Below, one piece after another: positions 54,187-64,000 of a stretch of 64,000 nt of DNA. The notes beneath the pieces are model-generated. The model saw only the letters and a program-made list of their open reading frames with translations, was not told the DNA's origin and did no database searches. This DNA is from Rhodococcus jostii RHA1 (GTDB lineage: Bacteria > Actinomycetota > Actinomycetes > Mycobacteriales > Mycobacteriaceae): contig NC_008268.1 in NCBI RefSeq assembly GCF_000014565.1, forward strand, positions 2,666,001-2,730,000, read 5' to 3'. The translations under genes and the position numbers were made by a program. Numbering within the stretch: position 1 is the stretch's first letter; each line of letters opens with the position of its first letter.

Positions 54187-55704
54187 TCAGTGGTCGCCGT
54201 GGCCGCTGTCCACGGCGATGGACTCGCCGGACACGTCCACGTACCGCCGGGTGCGGTCGCCGACGACCGCGTAGATGGCCGCCGCCAGGCCGGCGCCGAT
54301 GAACCACGAGAACGGGGCGACGAGATGGAAGGCGGGGACGATCGCGAACAGGGTGCTGACGAGCGCGGCGGGAACGAGGGCATAGATCGCCCGAAGGTTG
54401 AATCCCTTGCGGTAGTAGTAAGTTCCGGTCGGACCGTCCGAGTAGAGGGCGGGTACGTCGACCTTCGTGCGACGGATGAACCAGTAGTCGACGAAGATGA
54501 TGCCGAACAGCGGGCCGAGGACGGCACCGAGGCCACCGAGGAAGTAGTTGATCACCACCGGGCTGTCGTAGAGATTCCAGGGCAGCAGGACCACGCCGAT
54601 GCAGGCGCTGATGATGCCGGCCTTGCGGAAGCTGATCTTCTCGGGGGCGAGGTTCGACAGCACGTACGACGGTGCCACGAAGTTCGCCATGACGTTGACG
54701 GCCATCGTCACGATCACGAGGGCGAGGCAGGCCAGCGACAGGAACAGGGTGTTCGGGATCGCCGCGACGATGTCGGTGGGGCTGTCGATGATGGTTCCAT
54801 CGATCTGGAACTGGGCGCCGCACAGGATGAACGCGATGACGGCGAACGCGAGGACGTTGACGAACAGGCCCCAGAAGTTGCCGCGCACGACGGCGGTCTT
54901 CGACGGGGAGCGCCGCGAGAAGTCGCAGAAGTTGAGGATCAGGGTGCCGTAGATCGACATCCAGAGGGCCGCGCCTGCGAAGACCTGCCGCCACATCTCC
55001 CCACCCGAGGCGGGCTGATCGGACGTCCACGCGATGGAGAAGTCGGTGCGGAACAGCATCCACAGGGCGAGCGAGCCGACCGTGACCAGGATCAGCGGAC
55101 CGGCCAGGCTTTCGAATCGGCGCACGGCCTCCATCCCGTAGACGAGGACGACGATCTGGATCGCCCAGATCCCGATGAAGCAGATCCATCCGAGGCTGGA
55201 GAGTCCGAGGATCGAGTTCTGGTCGAAGCGGTCGAGCGACGGCGCCACGGCGACGAGGAAGATCCGGAAGACGATCGACGCGAGGTAGGTCTGGATTCCG
55301 AACCAGACGATCGCGATGACCGCGCGGACGATGGCGGGAATCTGGGCGCCGCGGATTCCGAAACTGATCCGGCTCATCACGGGGAAGGGCACACCCGTCT
55401 TCTGGCCCATGAACCCGGCGTAGGTCATCGCGACGCAGACGATGACCGCGCCGATCATGAGCGACAGGATCATGTGGCCGCCACCCAGCCCGAGCGCGAA
55501 CAGGCCGATGGCGAAGGAGTAGTTGGCGATGTTGTGGACGTCGTTGGTCCACAGCGTGAAGATGCTGTAGCTACCCCAGCGGCGACCCGAGGCCTTCGTT
55601 GGCGCCAGGTCCAGGTTGTAGAGTGTGGTACTCGTCTGGGTCGCTGGCGGCGCCGGCGGCGCGACGGTGGTGGTGTGCCGCGAGACTGTGTCGTCTATGA
55701 GCAT
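54187..55704 (-). CDS. NCS1-family permease (allantoin/hydantoin/purine-type)
   Basis: The 505-residue transporter has about 12 membrane helices of the nucleobase:cation symporter-1 family. The early motif SIFTLWTNDVHNIANYSFAIG (core LWTNDVHNIANYSF) near residues 38-51 and FLGGLGAVLGPLFGIIFVDYW near 370-390 are characteristic. NCS1 members carry allantoin, hydantoins, uracil or cytosine with H+ or Na+; allantoin or a hydantoin fits the operon. ATG at 55704 is used because AAGGAC lies in front and the protein fold starts there. Confidence 0.82.
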   Translation of the reverse strand: MLIDDTVSRHTTTVAPPAPPATQTSTTLYNLDLAPTKASGRRWGSYSIFTLWTNDVHNIANYSFAIGLFALGLGGGHMILSLMIGAVIVCVAMTYAGFMGQKTGVPFPVMSRISFGIRGAQIPAIVRAVIAIVWFGIQTYLASIVFRIFLVAVAPSLDRFDQNSILGLSSLGWICFIGIWAIQIVVLVYGMEAVRRFESLAGPLILVTVGSLALWMLFRTDFSIAWTSDQPASGGEMWRQVFAGAALWMSIYGTLILNFCDFSRRSPSKTAVVRGNFWGLFVNVLAFAVIAFILCGAQFQIDGTIIDSPTDIVAAIPNTLFLSLACLALVIVTMAVNVMANFVAPSYVLSNLAPEKISFRKAGIISACIGVVLLPWNLYDSPVVINYFLGGLGAVLGPLFGIIFVDYWFIRRTKVDVPALYSDGPTGTYYYRKGFNLRAIYALVPAALVSTLFAIVPAFHLVAPFSWFIGAGLAAAIYAVVGDRTRRYVDVSGESIAVDSGHGDH

Positions 55705-55906
55705 GTGCCTGTCCTTGCGTGGCGGCGAACGAACTTCCGTATCACGGAAAGTTTGTTCCATTGGTCCCTTCGAGTGTGAGCCAGGCAACAGTGGGCGGTC
55801 AATGATTTCGGCAGGATATATCTTGGTGCCGTACCGCCTGGAACACGACAAACCCGCTGTAGCACTAGATCTTTCGGACCCATCGCCATGCAAGGGTGCG
55901 GCGGCG

Positions 55907-56016
55907 TCAGGCCAGTCCGCGGCTGAGCAGTCGGCCCCGGGGCGCCTCGTCGAGGTCGATCCGCTTGCCGGCCAGCCAGGTACTGCGCACGACGCCGGCG
56001 AGGGCTGCGTGCACGA
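55907..56016 (-). pseudogene. allB: 3' remnant of allantoinase gene allB
   Basis: The minus-strand frame ending at 55907 gives LAGVVRSTWLAGKRIDLDE and PRGRLLSRGLA, the usual C-terminus of allantoinases (strand plus GRLLxRG). Upstream of this short piece the frame no longer resembles allantoinase. The matching 5' part lies at 57795-58169 on the same strand, on the other side of a tnpB element, so this is the downstream fragment of an interrupted gene. Between the two parts roughly 280-300 residues of an allantoinase are missing. Confidence 0.75.
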
Positions 56017-56511
56017 TTACGCCGCGCCGAACCCGGCGATCTCTTTCAGCGCCAGTTCGCGCGTCGACGTCGGATTCCTGGCCGCGCCGTACCCCCAACG
56101 TCCCGGACTTTACGGGCCCTGCACGACGCGGGCGTGTTCGAGTCCAAATGAGCTATCAGCGGAATACCGCCCGTCCAAGCCCGTGAAGAAGCTGATCTGT
56201 GGTGCGGGGCCGCTTCGGGAGGGAGGTGGGTGGGTGTGGTTGGCGAGTCGAGTCGTTTCTGATGGTAAGGCTTGCGGCAATGATCGACAGCGCGCTCCAC
56301 TCGCAGCGCGACGAAGTATGCGACGACCAGAAGTGGTTGCCCCACAATTATTTGCGTATGGGAACTCCCATCGCAGTGCACGTGACGGTGTCGCCGTCGA
56401 ATTCGGTGAGGGTACCCCGGACTTGTCGGACCCCTCTGTCATGATCTGGTGACACCGCGTCGGCATCGGAGCGGTGAAGGCTCCTCGGCCATCAAAGGTG
56501 TTGAGTGCGAA

Positions 56512-57760
56512 GTGAAACGGATTGTCGTGGTCAAGCTCGTCCCCAGTCCTGATCAGTCTGCGGCGCTGGAATCGACGTTGGTGTTGTGCCATGAGGTTGC
56601 CAATGAGTTTGCCGGGTGGGCTCACTCGAGGGGATTGCGGTCGCGGCGGGCGTTGCAGGTCGCGCTGTATCCGATGGTGAAGACCCGGGGCCTCTCCGCG
56701 CAGCCGGCGTTGCATGTTCTGCGGAAAGTTGCCGACGCGTACACCACCCGGCAGGCGAACCTGAGCAACGGAAACTACGGTCGACCAGGGTCGACTCGGT
56801 ATACGGCGGTGGCCGGGACCGCGGTCGAGTTCCGGCCGCATGCTGCGCAACCGTTCGACGACAGGTGCCTGTCGTGGCAAGTGGATTCCTCGACTGTGTC
56901 GATCTGGACCACGGCGGGCCGGATGCGGGGTGTGCGGTTCGTGTGCGCGCCGTGGCAACGCACACTCCTGGCCGCCCGTAAGGGGGAAACGGACCTCGTC
57001 TACCGCGACGGCCTGTTCTACCTGTATGCCACTGTCGACGAACCCGCACCGGAACCGGTCGAGCCGCCGGACACCGCCGCTGGCTGGTTGGGTGTGGATC
57101 TGGGGATCGTGAACCTCGCTGTCACCACTGACGACGATCCGACCGCCCTCGACGTGCGGTGGTCCGCCGGGGCAGTGACGGCGCGCCGAAAGAAGAACGC
57201 CGCGATGCGCGCAAGTTTGCAGCGAGTCGGCACGAAATCAGCGAAACGGAAATTGAAGACACGGCGACGAAAGGAACAGCGGTTCGCCACCGACATCAAC
57301 CATCAACTGTCGAAAACTATTGTTGCCCGAGCACAACGCACCGGTCGTGGGATCGCGATACGCGATAGAAGACCTGTCAGGTATCCGCGACCGGGTACGG
57401 CTAGCCCGACGGCAACGGACCCAACTCCACTCGTGGGGATACGCCCAGCTACGGGCACAGATCACCTACAAAGCCGAGAGGGCTGGGGTGCCCGTCGCTG
57501 TCGTCGACCCCCGGAACACATCGCGGACCTGCTCACAATGCGGGTACTGCGACAAAGCGAACCGGGTCTCGCAAGCAACATTCCGATGCCGATACTGCCA
57601 GTGGACCGGTCACGCCGACCACAATGCGGCCCGCAACATCGCCGCACTCGGACATCGCACCTACAGGGCCGCCCAATCAACCGCGCCCATAGCAGCCACC
57701 CCTCCCACAGCCAGTGGGAACGTGAGCAGCAAACCCGGCCCCTCACGGCCGAGTAGTTGA
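56512..57760 (+). pseudogene. tnpB: tnpB, RuvC-like RNA-guided nuclease gene, frameshifted
   Basis: GTG at 56512 opens a TnpB protein (KRIVVVKLVPSPDQSAALES). The RuvC-like motifs are all present but in two frames: the first aspartate in GWLGVDLGIVNLAVT (frame 1), the glutamate in AIEDLSGIRDRVR and the last aspartate in GHADHNAARNIAALG (frame 2). The zinc ribbon CSQCGYC and FRCRYC is in frame 2. The shift is caused by a 7-bp tandem duplication at 57354-57367; removing one unit restores a ~415-residue protein. TnpB proteins are RNA-guided DNA nucleases that keep IS elements at their donor sites; this copy should be inactive. Confidence 0.85.
57354..57367 (+). repeat. 7-bp tandem duplication that breaks tnpB
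   Basis: CGCGATA occurs twice in a row (57354-57360, 57361-57367). With one copy removed, the reading runs GIA-IEDLSGIRD, the expected RuvC-II region. It is a simple slippage-type duplication and the only defect seen in the gene. Confidence 0.9.
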
Positions 57761-57794
57761 TATGCTTCCTATTGCACTCGACGAGTTGCCACCG

Positions 57795-58169
57795 TTAACC
57801 GACGTACGCCTGATCGGCGGCGACCCGGCGTTTGACGTCCAGTGCCGCGACGTCGACGGTCGGCGGGATGCTGTTGAGCGGCATGTCGACGATCGTGGTC
57901 ACCCCGCCTGCGGCCGCGGCCCGGGTCGCGCTCGCGAACCCCTCCCACTCGGTGCGGCCCGGTTCGTTGACGTGCACGTGCGTGTCGACGAGACCGGGGA
58001 TCAGCACCTCGTCGTCGCCCAGTTCGACCACGACCTCGGCGTCGAGTTGGGCGCCGAACGGTTCGATGACGACGATCCGGCCGTCCCGCACACCCACGCA
58101 GCGGGCGACCTCCCCCGCCGCGGTGATCACCCGCGGGGCGCGGAACAGCAGGTCGAGCCGGTCAGACAT
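57795..58169 (-). pseudogene. allB: 5' fragment of allantoinase gene allB
   Basis: This 124-codon frame is the N-terminal part of an allantoinase (about 450 residues when whole). It has LIPGLVDTHVHVNEPGRTEWEG with the HxH metal-ligand motif and GGVTTIVDMPLNSIPPTVDV. The frame ends shortly after AADQAYV, where the family continues with a conserved DVGFWGG stretch; the DNA then changes to the tnpB element. ATG at 58169 overlaps the malic enzyme stop by 8 bases. The carbamylated lysine and the other metal ligands are lost, so the product cannot be active. Confidence 0.85.
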
Positions 58170-59559
58170 CGTGTTCACCACCTGCGTCGGCAACGCTGCG
58201 CACCGCCGCCGCCACGGCCGGGGCGACTGCGGCATCGAACACACTCGGCACGATGTACGTCGGGTTGAGTTCCGACGGAGACACCGAATCGGAGATCGCG
58301 CGGGCGGCCGCGATGAGCATGTCGTCGGTGATCTCGACGGCGTGCGCGTCGAGCAGGCCCCGGACCACGCCCGGGAACGCGAGCACGTTGTTGATCTGAT
58401 TCGGGAAGTCCGACCGTCCGGTCGCGACGACGGCCGCGTGCCTGCCGGCGGCGACGGGATCGACCTCGGGCACCGGATTCGCGAGGGCGAACACGATCGA
58501 GTCGGGACCCATCGTCTCGATGTCGTCGCCGGTCAGGATGTCCGGCGCCGAGACACCGATGAACACGTCCGCGCCGACCACTGCGTCCCGCAGCGATCCG
58601 GACCGCGCTTCCGGGTTGGTGTTGTTCGCGATCCAGGACCGGAACGAGTCGGATGTGTCGTCGGGCGAGAGGATTCCGTTCCGCCCGCACGCCACGATGT
58701 TCGTCGCCCCCTGCGCGACCAGCAGGCGGATGATCGCGTGTCCGGCGGCGCCGACACCCGACACCACGATCTTCACCGTGTCGAGGCTCTTCTCGACCAC
58801 CCGCAGGGCGTTGGTCAGCGCGGCGAGAACCACGATGGCGGTGCCGTGCTGATCGTCGTGGAACACCGGGATGTCCAGCATGTCGCGGAGCCGTGCCTCG
58901 ATCTCGAAGCAGCGTGGGGCGGAGATGTCCTCGAGGTTGATTCCGCCGTACACCGGTGCGAGGGCCCGGACGATCTCGACGATCGCGTCCGTGTCCTGGG
59001 TGTCCAGGCAGACCGGCCACGCGTCCACGTCCGCGAACTGCTTGAACAGGGCCGCCTTGCCCTCCATCACGGGAATCGACGCGGCGGCGCCGATGTTGCC
59101 CAGCCCCAGCACGGCCGAGCCGTCGGTGACGACCGCGACGGTGTTGCGCTTGATCGTCAGCCGCCGCACGTCCTCGGGGTTCTCCGCGATCGCGGTGCAG
59201 ACCCGGGCGACGCCGGGGGTGTACGCGCGGGACAGGTCGTCGCGGTGCTTGAGCGGAACCTTCGGCACCACTTCGAGTTTCCCGCCGAGATGGAGCAGGA
59301 ACGTGCGGTCACTGACCTTGCCGACCACGACGCCGGGCACGTCGGCGATCGCGGACGCGATCTGCTCGGCGTGCTCGACGTCGGAGGCGTCGCACGTCAC
59401 GTCGATGACCATGTGGTCGGGGTGGCTCTCCACCACGTCCAACGCGGTCATGGCGCCCTTCACGGAGGCCACCGCCCCCGCGAGAGTCGAGGTGGTACCT
59501 GCGCCGACCGGGGCCGTGACGCGAACGGTGATGGAGTAACCGGGACTGGGATTGGGCAT
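58162..59559 (-). CDS. NAD(P)-dependent malic enzyme with N-terminal ACT domain
   Basis: The 465-residue protein decarboxylates malate to pyruvate. An ACT-like regulatory domain (residues ~8-85, ITVRVTAPVGAG) precedes the malic domain with LSRAYTPGVARVCTAI, ALFKQFADVDAWPVCLDT, VYGGINLEDISAPRCFEIE and the metal site IPVFHDDQHGTAIVV. The NAD-binding half has VVSGVGAAGHAIIRLLVAQG near residues 270-289. Its presence inside the allantoin operon would link malate, formed from glyoxylate by malate synthase, back to pyruvate. ATG at 59559 follows GAGGAAACACGC. Confidence 0.9.
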   Translation of the reverse strand: MPNPSPGYSITVRVTAPVGAGTTSTLAGAVASVKGAMTALDVVESHPDHMVIDVTCDASDVEHAEQIASAIADVPGVVVGKVSDRTFLLHLGGKLEVVPKVPLKHRDDLSRAYTPGVARVCTAIAENPEDVRRLTIKRNTVAVVTDGSAVLGLGNIGAAASIPVMEGKAALFKQFADVDAWPVCLDTQDTDAIVEIVRALAPVYGGINLEDISAPRCFEIEARLRDMLDIPVFHDDQHGTAIVVLAALTNALRVVEKSLDTVKIVVSGVGAAGHAIIRLLVAQGATNIVACGRNGILSPDDTSDSFRSWIANNTNPEARSGSLRDAVVGADVFIGVSAPDILTGDDIETMGPDSIVFALANPVPEVDPVAAGRHAAVVATGRSDFPNQINNVLAFPGVVRGLLDAHAVEITDDMLIAAARAISDSVSPSELNPTYIVPSVFDAAVAPAVAAAVRSVADAGGEHDV

Positions 59560-59612
59560 GCGTGTTTCCTCGGGTTCGTCAGGTAGGGGTGGAGAGCGCG
59601 CCGGTGCTCGGA

Positions 59613-60671
59613 CTAGCGCGGCGCCTGGTCGGCGACGAGCGCTTGATGGCTCTGGGGAAGGGCTTCCCACCAGGTGCGTCGGGTCTCCGACAGCGCTGTC
59701 GCGTCGAGGTCGCCGAACAGCCGCAGCCGGGACAGGCCACCGTCGGGGTAGACGTCGAGTCGCAGGTGCGTGGCCGCGTCGGTGGCGTCCAGAACGAAGC
59801 GGTGCCTCGTGTCGGGCTGCACGGCTGTGCGGGACAGCAGTTCGGTCCACGCGCTCTCGTCGGCGATGTCGGCGGTCCGCGCGTCGGCGGTGCTCAGCCG
59901 CACCCAGCCGGGCGCGTTCCCCACGTAGTAGCTGGTGTCGATCTCGACGTGCCGGGGATTGCCTGCCGCGGCCAGCGAGAACACAGCGAAGTCGTTGCCG
60001 CCGCCACGACGCCGGGAGTTCTCCCAGCCCTCCCCCATGTTCCGGGCCCGGCCGGGAAGGATGATGTTCGCGGGCGACGCGTAGAACGCGTCGGAGCAGC
60101 CGACGAGGCGTCCGCCGTTCTCCGCGGCCAGCAGGTCCACCGTCCCGTCGAGGAACCGGGCGTCGGGCACGACCTCACCGTGTACCCGCAACCGTGCGAC
60201 GCCGCCGTCGGGGTAGATGGACAGCCGCACGTGTGTCCACCGGTGCCGGTCGGCGACGGCGTAGGCGTTCGCGGCGTGCCCCTCGGCCGGGGACTTCTCG
60301 ACGATGGTCTGCCAGTCCGCCTTCATGACCTCCTCGATGGACGGGTAGCCCTCGATCGACGCCGCCTCGATGGAGATGAAGGGCGGGTAGTTGCCCTTGA
60401 AGTGCGCGGTGTCCACGATGATTCCGTGGATGATGCCCGCGGCCCCGAGGCGGACGATCGCGTAGTCGTGGCCGTCGTCGCGGCGGCGGCGGGTCTCCCA
60501 CCCGTCGTACACCTTGCCCTTGTGCCCGAAATCGGACGGGTCGAAGAACGGGGCCTCCGCCTTGATGAGGTTCTCCCGCTGGGCGAACAGTTCGTCGTTG
60601 GCCGCGGAGACGCTTCCGCCGAGGGCGCGTGAGGCGAGGTCGGGTAGTGCGGTGAAGTCGGTTGACGTCAT
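59613..60671 (-). CDS. alc: Allantoicase
   Basis: The 352-residue enzyme hydrolyses allantoate to urea and ureidoglycolate. It is made of two similar beta-sandwich halves: FFDPSDFGHKGKVYDGWETRRRR in the first (core GKVYDGWETRRRR, residues ~52-64) and ILPGRARNMGEGWENSRRR in the second (~205-223), each followed by a strand with DYAIVRLGAAG or DFAVFSLAAAG. Lack of a nearby ureidoglycolate lyase gene means that step is encoded elsewhere. ATG at 60671 overlaps the glxK stop (60668), indicating coupling. Confidence 0.93.
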   Translation of the reverse strand: MTSTDFTALPDLASRALGGSVSAANDELFAQRENLIKAEAPFFDPSDFGHKGKVYDGWETRRRRDDGHDYAIVRLGAAGIIHGIIVDTAHFKGNYPPFISIEAASIEGYPSIEEVMKADWQTIVEKSPAEGHAANAYAVADRHRWTHVRLSIYPDGGVARLRVHGEVVPDARFLDGTVDLLAAENGGRLVGCSDAFYASPANIILPGRARNMGEGWENSRRRGGGNDFAVFSLAAAGNPRHVEIDTSYYVGNAPGWVRLSTADARTADIADESAWTELLSRTAVQPDTRHRFVLDATDAATHLRLDVYPDGGLSRLRLFGDLDATALSETRRTWWEALPQSHQALVADQAPR

Positions 60672-61819
60672 GATTCTCCTCGTGTGCTGAGTGGTGCGAG
60701 TTCGGCAGTCGATGCCGCGATCGTGCAGCCGATCCGGCGCAGTAGTTCCGCCGCATCTCTGATCGATCGATGAAGGTCCGGTTCGAGGTCCGCGAGCGCG
60801 TATGCCGCGGAGATGCCGGCGCTGTGCAATTGGATGTCGCTGAGCAGGTTTCGGCCGCAGACGGCCAGGACGGGGATTCCGGCCCTGCGTGCTTCGGTGG
60901 CGACGCCGATCGGTGCCTTGCCGTGGAGACTCTGCTCGTCGAGCGACCCCTCACCGGTGATGACGAGGTCTGCCCCGGCGAGCCTCCCGGGAAAGTCGAC
61001 GAGCCCGAGGACCGTGTCGATGCCGGGCCGGGTGTCCGCCCCCAGCACCGAGATCGCGCCGAACGCCGCGCCTCCCGCGGCGCCCGCTCCCGCGATCCGG
61101 CTGTCGTCGCGGCCGGTCGCGGCGCGCACGACCTGCGCCCACCGGGTCATGGCGTCCTCGAGCACGACCAGTTCTCCTGCGGCGGCGCCCTTCTGGCTTG
61201 CGTACACGGCGGTGGCGCCGGTCGGGCCGAGGAGCGGATTGTCGACGTCGCAGGCGAGCCGGAAGTGCGCCGCACGCGCCGCCGGGTGGAGACCGGTCAG
61301 GTCGACCCGGGCGGCCCGGAGCAGCGCCGCTCCCCCCTGCGCGACCTCGTTGCCGCCGGCGTCGAGGACATGCACGCCGAGGGCCTGTAACAAGCCGGCA
61401 CCGCCGTCGGTTGACGCGCTGCCCCCGAGACCGACGATGATCTCGCGGGCTCCCCCCTCCAGCGCGTGCCTGACGACGGTGCCGAGTCCGAATGTACTGG
61501 CACCCAAGGGATCCGCCACACCGTTCGGGAGCAGTACCAATCCCACGGCCGATGCCAGTTCGACCACCGCGGTCGAGCCGCGCACCGCGTAGGACGAGGT
61601 GACGGGTAGACCCGTCGGCCCCGTGGTGGCGACCGCGACCGGAGACCACCCTGCCGCGACGGCCGCCGCAACGGTACCGTCGCCGCCGTCCGCGACCGGG
61701 ACACGATCGATCACCCAGGAGGGATCACCGGCAACGAGTCCGGCGGCGAGGGCGTCCGCCACTTCCGCGGCGGTGAGGGATCCCTTGAACTTGTCGGGTG
61801 CGACCAGTACACGTGTCAC
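60668..61819 (-). CDS. glxK: Glycerate kinase
   Basis: The 383-residue type-1 glycerate kinase phosphorylates glycerate with ATP, feeding glycolysis. It opens with the family signature VLVAPDKFKGSLTAAEVADA and has GGDGTVAAAVAAG, IVGLGGSASTDGGAGLLQALG near residues 130-150 and LVITGEGSLDEQSLHGKAP near 285-303. The gene is the third step of the glyoxylate-to-phosphoglycerate route, after gcl and glxR. It is spaced eight bases after gcl and overlaps alc. Confidence 0.93.
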   Translation of the reverse strand: MTRVLVAPDKFKGSLTAAEVADALAAGLVAGDPSWVIDRVPVADGGDGTVAAAVAAGWSPVAVATTGPTGLPVTSSYAVRGSTAVVELASAVGLVLLPNGVADPLGASTFGLGTVVRHALEGGAREIIVGLGGSASTDGGAGLLQALGVHVLDAGGNEVAQGGAALLRAARVDLTGLHPAARAAHFRLACDVDNPLLGPTGATAVYASQKGAAAGELVVLEDAMTRWAQVVRAATGRDDSRIAGAGAAGGAAFGAISVLGADTRPGIDTVLGLVDFPGRLAGADLVITGEGSLDEQSLHGKAPIGVATEARRAGIPVLAVCGRNLLSDIQLHSAGISAAYALADLEPDLHRSIRDAAELLRRIGCTIAASTAELAPLSTRGES

Positions 61820-61827
61820 GGTGCCCC

Positions 61828-63633
<1,806 letters not shown>

Positions 63634-63669
63634 ATCAGTTCTCCATCGAGGATTACGAGTTGAGGCGGG

Positions 63670-64000
63670 TCACTGGGAGGGGCGGCCGGACAGCCGCTCC
63701 ACTCCGCGCAGCAGGCCCGAATGATCCAGGCCACCATCACCGTTCGCACGGGCGGAGGCCATCAGCTGGGCGAGGACGGCGCCGAGGGGTGTCACGACGC
63801 CTGCCTCACGGGCAGCGCTGGTGACGATGCCGAGGTCCTTGTGGTGCAGGTCGATGCGGAATCCGGGTTCGAACGACCGGTCCAGCATCTTCTGCGCCTT
63901 CTGGTTCAGGACGGCGGATCCGGCGAGCCCGCCGCCGAGTACCTCCACGGCGGCCGCGGTGTCGACACCGTAGGCCTCGAGGAAGATGATCGCCTCCGCG
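63670..64000 (-). CDS. glxR: Tartronate-semialdehyde (2-hydroxy-3-oxopropionate) reductase, C-terminal part
   Basis: The gene runs off the right end of the window; only its last ~110 codons are here. The visible part AEAIIFLEAYGVDTAAAVEV and FRIDLHHKDLGIVTSAAREAG belongs to the helical C-terminal domain of 3-hydroxyacid dehydrogenases, including the catalytic-domain KDLG motif. Upstream of gcl in the same operon, it should reduce tartronate semialdehyde to glycerate with NAD(P)H. An in-frame ATG at 63948 is internal and not the true start. Confidence 0.85.
   Translation of the reverse strand, partial: AEAIIFLEAYGVDTAAAVEVLGGGLAGSAVLNQKAQKMLDRSFEPGFRIDLHHKDLGIVTSAAREAGVVTPLGAVLAQLMASARANGDGGLDHSGLLRGVERLSGRPSQ

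Larger units (their letters stand above)
56017..57794 (+). mobile_element. tnpB-type (IS200/IS605/IS1341-like) insertion inside allB
   Basis: This segment separates the two allB remnants. It holds a degenerate tnpB (56512-57760) but no visible Y1 or serine tnpA, so it is a tnpB-only (IS1341-like) or decayed IS605/IS607-type element. Exact ends cannot be fixed; the allB 5' fragment stops matching at about 57795-57804 and the 3' fragment resumes at about 56000-56016. The 495 bases from 56017 to 56511 contain no recognised gene. A 29-codon minus-strand frame at 56017-56106 (YGAARNPTST and LALKEIAGFGAA) may be debris of an unrelated protein. Confidence 0.7.

Noticed and set aside
55895..56452. 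Plus-strand frame of 186 or more codons through the allB remnant and left flank
   Set aside because: Composition is that of noncoding DNA and it reads antisense through the recognisable allantoinase C-terminus.
56017..57794. Complete IS605/IS607 element with transposase
   Set aside because: No tnpA-like HUH or serine recombinase frame is visible on either strand.
63670..63948. Separate 92-codon gene starting at 63948
   Set aside because: The frame continues upstream to the window edge with reductase sequence, so this is the C-terminal part of glxR.

Overview
The window is high-GC actinobacterial chromosome. Gene content and order point to Rhodococcus, of the R. jostii / R. opacus type: an alkB-rubA1-rubA2-rubB-alkU alkane operon, an npcBAC-like (nitro)phenol/hydroxyquinol cluster, pobA with an IclR regulator and a PcaK-like transporter, and the mycolate-actinomycete sigK-rskA locus. 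Genes are packed tightly, with many GTGA and ATGA stop/start overlaps. No tRNA, rRNA or CRISPR array was seen.

Layout. 0.2-4.2 kb: flavin reductase, two-component phenol-type monooxygenase, hydroxyquinol 1,2-dioxygenase and an alpha/beta-hydrolase-fold protein. 4.2-9.9 kb (minus): an acyl-CoA catabolic operon (acyl-CoA dehydrogenase, hotdog/SCP2-like protein, hydrolase, acyl-CoA synthetase, thiolase). 10-13.3 kb: a TetR regulator divergent from a SnoaL-DUF485-sodium/solute symporter operon; matching operator-like sites lie in front of both operons. 13.4-18.1 kb: small accessory genes and a broken phosphotransferase gene. 18.2-21.9 kb: the alkane hydroxylase operon, bracketed by two copies of an AT-rich palindrome that occurs a third time at 15.6 kb. 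22-27.5 kb: pobA, IclR regulator, membrane acyltransferase, aromatic-acid MFS transporter. 28.5-33.4 kb: an aztABCD zinc-uptake locus with two aztD genes and Zur-like boxes. 33.4-37.3 kb: CMD-family protein, YjbR-like protein and two SDR-type proteins.

37.3-46.5 kb is a coherent SigK module: a lipocalin gene and a fasciclin lipoprotein gene in divergent orientation, then an eight-gene operon (hydrolase, FAD oxidoreductase, DUF1365, two cyclopropane-fatty-acid-synthase-type methyltransferases, DUF1295, sigK, rskA). The lipocalin gene, the fasciclin gene and the operon each have a promoter of the form CCATCC-N15-(C/T)CGAAT, which matches the mycobacterial SigK consensus. The circuit therefore looks autoregulated, with envelope proteins and lipid-modifying enzymes as outputs.

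46.5-53.4 kb (minus) holds central metabolism: malate synthase G, pyruvate kinase and pyruvate dehydrogenase E1. The aceE gene carries an in-frame array of five 30-bp repeats.

53.4-64 kb (minus) is a purine/allantoin-to-glycerate operon: glxR (cut by the window end), gcl, glxK, allantoicase, malic enzyme, allantoinase, NCS1 permease and a racemase-family protein. The allantoinase gene is destroyed: its first ~124 codons and last ~35 codons lie on either side of a tnpB-type element, and that tnpB is itself frameshifted by a 7-bp tandem duplication. The pathway as encoded here would stop at allantoin unless another allantoinase exists elsewhere.
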